Assembly (NCBI RefSeq): GCF_030435805.1
Contig: NC_081293.1
Span: forward strand, 10,228,501-10,292,500
Origin: Mustela lutreola
Lineage: Eukaryota > Chordata > Mammalia > Carnivora > Mustelidae
Direction: 5' to 3'
Length of the DNA: 64,000 nucleotides
How positions within the stretch are numbered: the first letter of the stretch is position 1; the number at the start of each line of letters is the position of its first letter. Below the pieces are notes generated by a model. It was not told the DNA's origin and did no database searches. It worked only from the letters and a program-made list of their open reading frames with translations. Both the position numbers and the translations under genes were made by a program. Below are positions 35,490 to 47,600 of the stretch, one piece after another.

Positions 35490-35647
35490 TCACTCTTCGG
35501 TCCGTTTTTGCTTGGGGGACTCCAGCTCACTCAATAAATCTCTGCCGGCTGCTCCAGCTTTTGAAGCAAAAAGAACCGCTCCCTGTTTAAAACCGAGGTT
35601 CTTCAAACTTCGGGCATAATCTGCGTATATAGCAGAGATGAGTTTCT
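35490..35647 (-). CDS. WDR11: WDR11 exon 29 (terminal coding exon and stop)
   Basis: Completes a split Glu and encodes [40 protein letters not shown] and [11 protein letters not shown], then TGA (human about 1173-1224). The acceptor is AC (35649-35648) of an AT-AC intron. The body is nearly invariant against human, while the last residues (SPKQKRTEE versus a remembered SPKEEPIEE) have drifted while keeping the EE end. Confidence 0.96.
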
Positions 35648-38600
35648 GTAAGCCACAGTTAAGGAAAAGAAGGCCAGAGAGAGATGTGATTACATGCCAC
35701 CACGTTCCCACAGGCAGGAAAAAACCAGCTCTGTGGGGCTACTCTGAGGGACAAGGGGGCCCACAGGAAGGCAGCAGGAGACGAGCACAACACAGCTGAG
35801 CACGGGCACCCTTCCTGGGGGAGGGTGATTCCTGGTTGGGGGAGGCGAGGTCTCAGTCTGCAGTGTCACCCACTACACTTTGCAGAAGCTGAGTACAAAG
35901 CACCTCCTTCTAGAAAATCCAGCTAACATCCTCCTAGACTACCTCAAAGCCTAACACAACTAAAGACTACACAAAGAAAGAGGACTCACGTGCACACCGT
36001 CTGGCATGGGAAAGGCTGAGCGGTGGGTGGTCTGGGGGCAGACACCGCTCAGCGAGAGGTTCTGAAGACAAAGCCTGCCTGGAGGCATGGAGTTTCGGGC
36101 AGCCCTGTTTCCCCGAGGTTCCAAGCAGCCCCTTCCAACTAGAGGCAGCTCCACCAGTGCCTACATATGGGACACTGACGAAATTCAAGTTGTTTCATTT
36201 TCTATAACAAACAAAACAACATACACACAGAAGAGCAAGTATCTGACCTGTGGAAATGAAGATGTGATGCGAACAAGCGAGACTCAGCAAACTCAAGCGA
36301 CTGGGGGCTGCGTCCTCAAGCCCGACCCTTTCAAAGAGAATGTGGGACTCAAGAGGTGCTGGCAGCCAGCCACCGGGACCTGCCTGCGTGACACGTATCT
36401 TTGAAGTGCTGCGTCTGGTCCCACATTAGACTGTCACTGTGGATAACAATGGCTTTTTTATTTATTCCAGAATGTATATTCCAGATAAATATATAAATTT
36501 TTATATATTGTATTATATATATTTATATACATTTTATATATTTTATTCCATGGAGTGCATTCTCTTAAATAGTACTGTTTTGAAGTATCAGGCTCCTACA
36601 CCTTTCCTAAATTATTTCCTTTATCTTTTTTGACATTCAAACAAACCTTCACAAAATTCAGAGTCCCATTCCTTTATAGCCTCTGCTGCCTCCCCATCCG
36701 TCTTAGACCTGAGGCCAGCAACGCACTCATTTTCTTCCTGATTCTCGGTCATTTCTCGCTCTTCAGTGACTTTGGCAAATCTGAGTGTGGCTCCATCCCT
36801 GATATGACACAGTTCTTGCCCAGGCAGTACGACTAAGAGGAACCCACGGTGCCATCTGTCTCCTCCTTGGCATAACCAACCCAACAAAGGATATCCGTGT
36901 CCTCAGTGACCCCGACCGCGCCGTACTTGAGACAGGCTTCCACAAACAAGGCAGCTCTATCGAAGTATCTCATGCTGCTCAAGAAAACACAGGGAGTCAG
37001 GCTTCGTGATTTACCGCGTTTGGGGGAAAACCCACCCGAGGGCGTTATCTCCAAATAAAGAGTGGTACCCATTCTCCCCGGAAACCTGAGTGCCAGTAAG
37101 TTACACGAGCACCTTTCCAAGCCCTGGCTCACAGAAGAAAGCAGGGGACAATACTCATGTCCCTAACCCCAGGCTCTTTCTTCTTTTTTAAAGATTTTAT
37201 TTTTTATTTATCTGAGAGAGAGCTGGGGAAGGAGCAGAGGGAGAGGGACAACCAGACTCCATGCTGAGTGCAGAGCCTGATGCGGGGCTCGATCTCACCA
37301 CCCTGAGACCATGACCTGAGCTGAAATTAAGAGTCCTATGCTTAATCGACTGAGCCACCTGGTACCCCAGCCCCAGGCTCTTTCTAACTAATATTTACAA
37401 AAACTGTAACATACTTAAATATACACAAATCCAGAGATAGGACAAGTATCCACATACCCACTGTCCACATTTAACACAGAGTCTTTCGCCATATGCCTCA
37501 ACATCCCTTAGTTTTAGATAAATAAAATAAAATATCCCCTCGGTTCTAGGTATGACTTTCAGAGGGGACGTCTCCCACCGGCAGCACTCCACCATCCTTC
37601 CCACTGCTCTCTCCCCTTCCTCGCAACTGCTCCTGAAGTCTTCGTTTACATTCTTTTTAAATAGACACCTGTTAGTTTTGGTGAATATACTGGTAGGAAA
37701 ACAGAGCTCCTAGGCCCAATGAAGACGACTTAACCTGGACTATGACTGTTCCATTCTCTGTAGAGGTATTTTTTTTGTTTTGTTTTGTTTTGAAATAACC
37801 CTAAAAGGTAAGTTTTCCATTCGCTCTACACAGAGTGCTCCATCCACCCAGCAGAGACTACTCAAGAGAGCACGAAGCAGTCCGTCCCCCGACCAAGGCG
37901 CGGAGCACTCTGGGTGTACCTGTGAAGTGTCTCGGCCACCGTGAAAAAGCAGCCCAGGGAGAGGAGGACCAGGAGGGCCTTTGACTTCTGGTTGACTTGT
38001 GGAGAGCAAAGGTGGTCCACCCAGCGCTTTAAAACATCGGCGCACTCTTCAGAGCTTAAACGGACCTGAGAGAGATGCCCACATCAAAAACAAAGACGTC
38101 CTGCACTACGTAAAGAAAACCGTAATGGGATCAACATGGGCTCTGCGCCTGTGCGACCAAGGCCAGAGTCTGGGCTCACATCCCAGCACCCCAGAAGGGA
38201 AAGGGGCCAGCTGCTTTCACTTACTTGTTACCAAAGACATCCGACACTCCATAAGAAGAAATGTAATTTCTTCATAAAGAACAGGAGCCTTAGAGTTGCA
38301 AGAAAGTATCTGCATAGCAGCTTTGCAGCCAAAACACCGCTTCTCAATCACAAGTCCAAACTCAAGACTGAACTCTACCCCACATGCTCAAGGAGCCTCA
38401 GGAAGTCACCTACCTTCGCCAGCCAAGCGGCCCGGTTCCACTCGCCGTACGTCTGCAGGTAGCGGCAGGCATCCGCAGCCTTGTCTATCAGGCAGAGCAG
38501 CTGCACTCCCTCTGGAAGACAGAACGATAGCCTGTCACCACGGCCAGGTGACACCACGGCCCCGCGGAGTCAGGAGTGGAGGCGGCACCACCTCAGCCCA

Positions 38601-41600
38601 ACAACAAAGTGGGAGAGTGTGGGCTCAGTGCTCTCGCCGTGTCAGCCGGCCTGGCTGCGTCCCCTCGGGCCTGTGCTCTTGGACAGTGTGACAACGGGTT
38701 CATACAGAAAAAAAGGAACAACTACTACATAATCAAATGCTTTGCTGGGAACGGGCCTGATTGTCCAGAGGACGCACAAACATACCACAAAGCGTGCCTC
38801 ACCTGCCAGCTTGCCATTGGCGATCATATTAGTGGCCACCAGCTTAATGGTGCTCTGGGAGGGGCCCGAGGAGGTGACAGTTGTGACCAAACAGGCTTTC
38901 AGGGAGTCACAATAATAATGCTGGTTATCCGCACTTGTTTCCAACAGCAACTGCACAGCTCTGTCTGTCTAATGAGAAAGAGTTTTTCTAATTATGAGAC
39001 CATTTTCTTCCACCATAATCTTAGTGAATTTATGATTTGTACACTGAAATTAATAGCTTAGAGAAGACTTTCACTTTCAAAATTTGCTTGTCAATGCTTT
39101 GCTTATATATAGTGACCACAGCGTGTCTGCCTGCTTCTTTGAAATAAAGGTAAAACCACAGTCTGGTTAACACAGACACTCAAGAAACTGCTTACTCTAG
39201 CTCTGCATCAATTCAGAGACACAAAACCACAACAAACCAAACCAGTCAGGTCTCATCTGACATTACGCAAGCCAAAATTCTAATCTAGTCAACCATAGAT
39301 TTTTGTTTTCTCACAAGATTTGTTGGTCTTTTGAAATAAAGCTGAAATTTACATGTATTCGTTCAGGGAAATACTATGATCTACTATCTGTGCAAGCATG
39401 TGTATATGTGTGTGTGCGTGTGTGTGTGCATAATGTACATGATGCTCTGGAACACTCATCAGCTAGCGATTCCGGGAAACGTGAATGGAATTGTAAAGAC
39501 TGGCATACTTGACCCAAGAGAAGTAGTTGGTCTGTGCATTTCCTTGTATGATCATAAGTTGACCGCTTTACTTCCTGTAGATTCACCCTTTCCAGCTGAA
39601 ATTTCTAGAGTAGGAAAAGAAAAAAAGAAAAAATTGAGTCAATCTAAGACTTGAGTTAAATTTTACTATAATAAAATCCTTTTATAAATATTATTTTGCC
39701 TTCTGAAGTTATTAGCTAATCAACTTCACAACATAATAAGAGTTTGATTAGAGAAATGTTGAAACGAACTCTCATCTGTGTGCGAGTCTGCCCGCTTACA
39801 GAAGCCGGCCCTCCACATACTGAAGGACTCTCCTGCAGTGAAAACATGGTGAAAGTACCTTTTCAGAATAACAAATTCAAATTGAGTGAAAGAAATGTTT
39901 GTTATTTATAGAAAATAAAATTAGAGAATAATAGTGAATCTTCTAAGTTAACAATTTTAAGACAAAGAAAAAAATAAGGACTTAATAGTAAAATTCTAAT
40001 GTGTATTAAAAAACTCAATGAGCATTTGTGAGCTTTTCAAGTCCCGAGTCAGGCCTTTTTTAATGCAGTGGCGCCAACAGACTTACTTCTATTATGTGCA
40101 CCTTCATTTAGCTGGAAAGTTTCCCAAATTTAAGATACTTCTTACAAAGACGTAAGTCAACAAGATGGGAGCTTTAAAGAGTTTAATATATGCAACACAG
40201 TACCTGGAAATAGGCATTTTCACAGAGAATATCATAACATATATCCAGCGGGTTATTCACTTTGTCCCGAGGCACAGTTTCTTTAGAGGCTGGGGTGCCT
40301 GCTGGCTTTTCGTGGGACAAGCTGTGCAGGTAGTGGGCAGCAACAGTCCAGAAGTGTAGCTCTGACTCATCGCCATAAAGCCTGAGAAGGGTGACACCAG
40401 AGTCCCACTGAGCGCACACAGCAGACTTGGGCGTGGACAGGGGCTCTCCACGAAAGCCTCAGGGACCAGGAGCATAGCATCTGGGATGCTGGCCTGTGCC
40501 TGGCAGGGTGACAGAGGAAGCAGCCCATTCTCCAGCCCTAAGTGGGTTGTCTCAGACAACCCAAGAGCCTGAGGGCACAGCCCCTTCACACCCAAACCCC
40601 CCTGTGCTGTGTTAAGAGCAGCATGATGGTTCCAAGGCCTGGGCTCTGATTCACCGGCTTTGTCAGGAGCACACACACCTTTTAATCTGGACCACAGCTT
40701 CACATTAAGGAAGAAGTTCCTCTGGGAAAATTGGCTAAGTAAGGTATAGAAATATCTGCAATTTATTCTTTGGGGCATAATGGATGGAAATTTCTTTTTG
40801 GTAAGTGACTTGACCATTCAAAGAGGAAGTACAGATTATTGCCTCTAAATATAATTTACTGGTATAACTAAGGACATGCTCTTTGTAACTGATATTTTGA
40901 AACACAAATTTTAAAAAGTTGTCTGTAGAAGGTAGCCTTTTCAGTAGAGAAGGCCTAGATCTCACATTAAAAATGTGAATTTTTTTTCCTATTTGTATTA
41001 CTAGTTTCAAAATTAACTGTAAAGCAAATATAAAGGATGAACTGATACGTTGTTCTAAAATCTAAAAGGGTTTGTTTGGTGTTAACTGAGAACCCTCAAT
41101 AAGAGAAATGAGTTCATCTGAAATTCTGTCTCTTACACAGAACACTGACTGTTACCTTGAAACCAGCAGGCATCTCTGCAGGAGAGTGAATTCTGGATCA
41201 AGCAAGAGCTTCTTGATGTCACTGTAAACAGGAATCCAGACAAAGGGAAGGCAAAATTTTTAATCAAACATAAAGGAGATAAATCAGTATACTCTTGAAA
41301 GGGGAAATCCACTCAAAATTGTTAATCTACTTAAAGTTTTGCTATTCTTTTTTTTTTTTTAAGGATTTTATTTCTTATTTGACAGAGACACAGACACAGA
41401 CAGAAGGAACACAAGCAGGGGAGAATGGGAGAGGGAGAAGCAGGCTTCCTGCGGAGCAAGGAGGAGGGAGCCTGATGAAGGGCTCAATCCCAGGACCCTG
41501 GGATCATGACCCGAGCCGAAGGTCATGACCAAGCCGAAGGTGGCTTAATAACTGAGCCACCTAGGCGCCCAAGTTTTGCTATTCCTGAAATATTTTGTTC

Positions 41601-44600
41601 TTTTTGAACTAGTTAGTATGCTTAGAACTGACAAAGGAAGTTACTTTGCCATGACCCTGAAATGACAAATGTTTTAAAAGGCTCACAGTGGGTCTAGGCC
41701 TGGAGAACTGGTACCTGTCAACCATCACAGGGGGTGAGGGCTCTGATTCTGGCTTATAGTCCTGCAAGAGTTTAACTCATGGTTTTGAAAACATGAACAG
41801 CTATCTCACTATAGGAATTACAATGTCACTGTTGGCAAAATGACTTTGCTACTCATCAGAAACACTATGTACTTTAGAAAAGAGAGAGATTCAGAAACTA
41901 TTCCAAAAACTATTTAAGGAAGAAAGACACGATTTTATAAACTGGTATTCCTAAAATAGCCACATACAGAATATTCATAAATCGGGAGGGGGAAAGATGC
42001 TCTTTAAATATTTTCTCCTTAAATACAAATGTTACTTTTTGGATACAGAAAACAATAATTATTTTGAATTTGGCTTCAATAAAACATGGAAAATGTATTA
42101 AATATTGTGGTTACATGTGATAGATTCTAAGATTGCAAAAATGTATTCTATTTAACCAAGAACTGATGGACCCATATGTTTCTACTTCCTTTGCAATATT
42201 ATTCCCAATATATCCTTTTAAATGCTGTTGGCTCAAGGGAACATATTAATTTCTTAGAACTGTGCACACATAGCACCTGATGCGAAGAATTTATTTTAGA
42301 AAAGGCAGCTGCCACAGAAGAACCATGCTGTGCATGGCCTCTAACCTGAGGAGCTTCGTGGGGCATCTGTGGTCGAGGCGGGCTGAGCTACGATGAAGCT
42401 CACACCACAGCTTCCATTCCTGCACTGATACGGGACCACAGCCGTCTAACACTTATTAGGATCTTGGTGAAGGTAGATGCTGTCACCGTAACTACTAAAT
42501 AATTATGTTTTCTACAACAGAAAGATTCTCAAGGGAAATAAGCTTCCAAACAGAATGGTTCTGAATAGAACCTTTCTCCTTGGGCTACTAACATTTTCTG
42601 AAACAAAACCTACTCTAATTTCAAAAAGCCTAAATGACTTTATTTTCTTTTTCATAGTCATACCCTTTATTAAAACATAGCTGGGATGCTTACTTTGATA
42701 ATGAATTCAGCTGCTCTTGAAGGAGATTCTTTATTTCTTCATTTTCTGGATAATCACTGTGCAGAAAAGATTTTGAATAAGCTCATTCTCTTTCACTTAC
42801 AACCACATTTCTTCACCAGAAAAAAAGTTGTACCAATAGAGAAATAACCTCTCTGCAGTCCCTGGTTTAAAAAGCTGGTTATAGACCAAACAGCAATTAC
42901 TCAAGAACCCACCAACCACCTTTCATGTCTGCTTTCACCTCCTTTAGGTAAAACAAAGGAATGAGTAATGAACGTCTCTCTGGCTTTCAAGAAACCAGAA
43001 AATTTATCAGCGGGCTCTAAAAACCATCATGCTTAGATTCACGTTAATAAGAAACCCAGCAATGACTGAAGGGATGTGCTCTTCTGCTCTGCAAAATGGA
43101 CGTACCTTTCTCTAAGTAGATACTTCCTGAAGTATCCAGATACTCACCCCATTATTTGTTGTATTCCCCTAACCCATGCCTATCTGTGCTCTCCACATGG
43201 CCTAAGTTCAGTAACGCTTGTCGGTTTAACTAATAACTACTAATAATAGTTACTGTGAATATATTTTTGTAATGAGGCAGGCAGTAAGATTCATAAAACA
43301 GAAAATATCTCTGTAATAAGCTCATTCTTGCTGCTTTTCTCTTCTATATATTTTATTTATTTGAGAGAAAGAGAGCGTGGGAGGAAGGCACACAGGTAGA
43401 GGGACAAGCAGACTCCATGGAGCCTGAAATGGGGCTCCATCCCAGGACCCGGAGATCATAGTTTGAGCCAAAATCAAGAGCTCATTCCTTAACCGACTGA
43501 GCCATCTGGGTACCCCTCTTACTGCTTTTAAAAAGAATCTGAAGCCTGGCCTAAACTTCCTCTTGGCCTAACTGGCTCTCTTCGCACTCACTGTGGCATC
43601 CCCATGTTCTGACTACAACTGCTGAGAGCAGCTCACGAACCCCAGCCCCACACCTGCCCGCTCCCAAAGACCCCAGCAAGGCAGGATGAAGGATCTTTCA
43701 GTGCATCTACTATTTCTGCCTCAGCTTGTTTTTTTTTTTCCAATCCTTTTAAATCCCAGAATACAGGCGCCTGCTGGTTTTCGTGGGTGCCCTTTAACCC
43801 CAAGCAAATTAAGAAAGGAAAATAAAAATGGTAAAAACTTACACCTGAGAAATGTCCAAAGAATACTGTCCATTCCACGGCTGGTGTAGTAAGAAAGCTT
43901 TCAAGGCAAGGGAGGCCCTTGGAACAAGGAGATAGGGGCACCACACAGGCTCTGGATAAAAATTAGAAAAAAAAAAAATTAAGTAAGTTTTTTCTTTTAA
44001 TAAAATAGAATTTTATTGTTTTGCTGTGAAGCTTCAGCTATAGCAGTTTACGGAAAAGTCAACAGACAGCGAGGCATAAATCTGGTGGCAGCAGAGAGTA
44101 TATTCAATGTCATCGCTGCTTAAAGACAAACGGGCTAAGAGTGCAGAGATTCTCTTCATTCAAACTGATGAATAGCTCTTTCTTCCCCTTCTTAAAATTT
44201 AAGTGTTCTGTATGGTATAAAAACACTGATCCTACGTGAAAAGGTTTAATGCAATGACTCAACAGACACTAATAAAGCTCATTATTTTAAAATACTAAAA
44301 ATAATATTTACTTGTATCCTCTTACACCATTTGATGTCTTTGCTTTTCTGAGACTATTCAACTAACACAGCCCAACAACCCTGAGCTTGTCACTAGAGGT
44401 ATCAGGTCACCCTGCTCAGCAAAGGCATCCTAGGTCTTACTCACAAGGGCAGCTCCTATCCCCCGAGACCATGGGCCCTAGCATCCCCTACATGCAGCAG
44501 TGGGCTTACTTAGGACATAATAAACAAGATTTGCTTCTTCTTCTTTTTTTTTTTTAATAACATATTCTAATTCAAGGAAGCCGAAGGTCCAAAGGTCCCA

Positions 44601-47600
44601 GTGCCCAGGCAACCGTGTCGTGACTACCTAACACAGCCCGACCTGGTCAAACGCTCAACCAGTAGAGTTCTTCAGGACTTCATTAATTAATTTTAACTAA
44701 TTAACCTTAATTAATTTTAACTAACTCAAATTTGAAAATACTTGATTCAGTCATTGGATAACTTTTATATCTACTCAGGGATACATAACTGTTTTTTCAG
44801 TTGTCAATTTTATAAAATATAAATGCAGCTTAAGTATTTCTGTTGAAAAAATGCATCCCCTAAATCGATCCTTTTTTTTTTTAAAGATTTCATTTATTTA
44901 TCTGACAGAGAGAGAGAGAGAGCAGAAGCAGGGGAAGCAGCAGGCAGAGGGAGAGGGGGAAGCAGGCACCCCATTGAGCAGGACGCCTGACACAGGGCTC
45001 AATCCCAGGACCCTGGGATCATGACCCCAGACGAAGGAAGCCACCTAACAACTGAGCCACCCCGGCGCCCCATGATCCATGTTCCAATGTTAAGTACACC
45101 CTGGGTTCTGAAAACTGAGCATGCAAAACTGAAATTTCTCATCAGTAATGTTTAATACTGACTACAGGTTGAAAATGATAAAACTCTGGATATACTGGGT
45201 TAAATAAAATTTCTATTAAAATTAATTTCATCCATTTTTCACTTTTTAACACTGAGTACCAGAAAATGTAAACATATGTGGCTTACATTACGTTTCTGTT
45301 AGAGACTACTGCTTTAGAAACTATCATTGTATGTAGTTAGCTAAGTATTACATCTTAGATAAAATATCTTATGTGGACTTTTCAGAGTCATAAAATGGCC
45401 AGAAATATTTCCAATATTATTTTTTTTCTGCACCCAAGAGTTTTAAGACTGATTCATTAAAATCACTTAAACTGCAGTCCACTTTCAGAGGTCCTCTGTT
45501 ACTCCCTATCCTGAGGGCTATATTCTGCCTGCACTGGCTTCTCATGTCTCCTGAGTCTCCCTTAATTTAGAACAGTCCTCTCATCTTTTTATCTTTCAGT
45601 GTCGTAGGAAATGATCTCCACTGAGCATCAGACTCAGGCTAAACATTCTGGGCAAGAAGCGGACACAAGGGATGTTGCGTACTTCCTACTGCATCCGGGC
45701 AGAGGGGGCATGTTAGCTAGCCTCCGGGTAACACGAAATGTGGTCATCTGGTTAAGATGAACTCATGGGCTCTCTCAAAGTCAAGGCACCTTTCTCCCCT
45801 TCACAATTATGGCGAGATACTGTGAGGCCGAATTTCCTATTCGTCAACGCCCTTCCACCCAGTGATCTAACACCCACCAGTGATCCTGGCTTGAATCAAC
45901 TCTTACATTAGGAATGGGAATTGGTGATTCTCTAATTCTATCACTCTGTCTACATTTATCAACTGGCATTCTTCTGTAAACATGAGCTTTCCCTTCCTGC
46001 CCAGGCCCCTTCCTCTTTCGCTGGGAATATTACTACGGAATAATGGATTAAAAAAAAAAAGAAGTCCAACACTGCTATCAATACAAATGTTATTCTTGAC
46101 GATGCTCAGACTGCCCCAGCTTTGGCAGCAGAAGCTTCTAAATGCTCATTTCTGTATGTTTGTGACGGGCCCTCACTGGTTTTTCAACTCCTTCCTTAGT
46201 TGCTGGCACCACAAAACGTCCCAAGCTCATCTTGCAGCTTTCTTGCCTCTGTCCTGGCGCAAACTGCCCAAGGAGCCCTGGTTCTTTTAGGTCAAGAAAC
46301 AGAATTTATAAACCAAATCTGGGTGCTAAGAGTTTCCTGCCACTGAAATGTCATTGCTTCTATGCCTGAAATTAGTACACACAGCCAGGAAATAAAGAAA
46401 TAACATTTAAAGTCAAATTCAGACCCACCCTGAAGAGCTCTTCCTCCCCACACCCCTCACCCCCACATCTGTGTCTCCCTCTTCCCTCAGTAGGAACTCT
46501 GGTTCCCCTAAATTGTAATTTATTTACTAGTTTGTTCCAGTCAACAATATGCACAAAACCGTTTCACAACGACTACTGCCAACTACTGAAGCTGAAAACC
46601 GCAGACAGCTTTTTTTCATCCTCAAAGTATGAACCACTAAGGGGCACTGTGGGAATCCTGCATTTCAGTTATGAGAACGCTTCTTACCAATTTGTTAATA
46701 CGGTGAGGTTCAATGGTCTCTTTGTCCAATTTTAGGGTTTATTTTTTCTTTGATCCTTCTTATTTTCATTATACAGTTGACCCTTGAACAATATGGGTTT
46801 GAACTATGCAGGTCCACTTACAGACAATTTTTTTTCAATAAATACAGTGCAGTACTATAAATGTATTTTGTTATAATTTCAAATTATGATGATTTTATGA
46901 AAACCCCTTATGATTTTAATAACATTTTCTTTTCTCTACCTTACTTTCTAAGAATACAGCATGTAATACATGTAACATACAAAATATGTATTCGTCAGCT
47001 ATATACATCATCAGTAAGGCTTCCCGCAATGGTAGGCCATCAGGAGCAGTAGTAGCCTGATGTAACCTCATCAGCTGTAACCCCCATGTTGTTCAAGTCT
47101 GTATTTTTTTTAATATGTGCAACATTTAAATGACTCAAAAGCTGAAACTATATATTAGTGTATTCATTGAAGTTTCACCTCATCTTCATTCTTTTAATCT
47201 GTCTACCTTTTATAAATAATCATTTTCCTTAGTTCTTGGATTATTCTGGGTTTTTTAAATTGTCTTGTTTTGTAAAATAAGCAAACACCTTTGCAGACTA
47301 TACACACTTGAACACTTGCATTTCTCACCTATTCATACCCTAGCATTCCACGGTTCACAGAGACATTCCTCATTTTATTTAAGTGCTGCAGACTACTCCA
47401 TTGTGTGGATGTTTCCAGATTTATTCTTTCCCCAATTTTGCTATGGTCACATATATGGATGCCCAAGTTAATGTAAATTCTTGGTATTGGAATCGATTAA
47501 TATAAAAGGTAAATATACAGACTGCTTTGCTAAGTAATGCCAGATTCCTTCCTACAGGAACTCCTTCATGAACACTGAATGTTTTCTTAGACTTGCAAGA

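Larger units (their letters stand above)
38969..41155 (-). other. WDR11 introns 22-24 (exons 23 and 24 lie inside this span)
   Basis: Introns at 38969-39508 (540 nt, with a TG-rich microsatellite near 39398-39429), 39605-40203 (599 nt, AT-rich) and 40382-41155 (774 nt). I recognise no transposable element in them with confidence. Introns 26 (38066-38413) and 25 (38512-38802) are also short and repeat-free as far as I can see. Confidence 0.75.

Noticed and set aside
37740-38045. 101-codon minus-strand frame over WDR11 exon 27
   Set aside because: It is an out-of-frame shadow; the true exon frame encodes the conserved WDR11 residues and fits splice phases.
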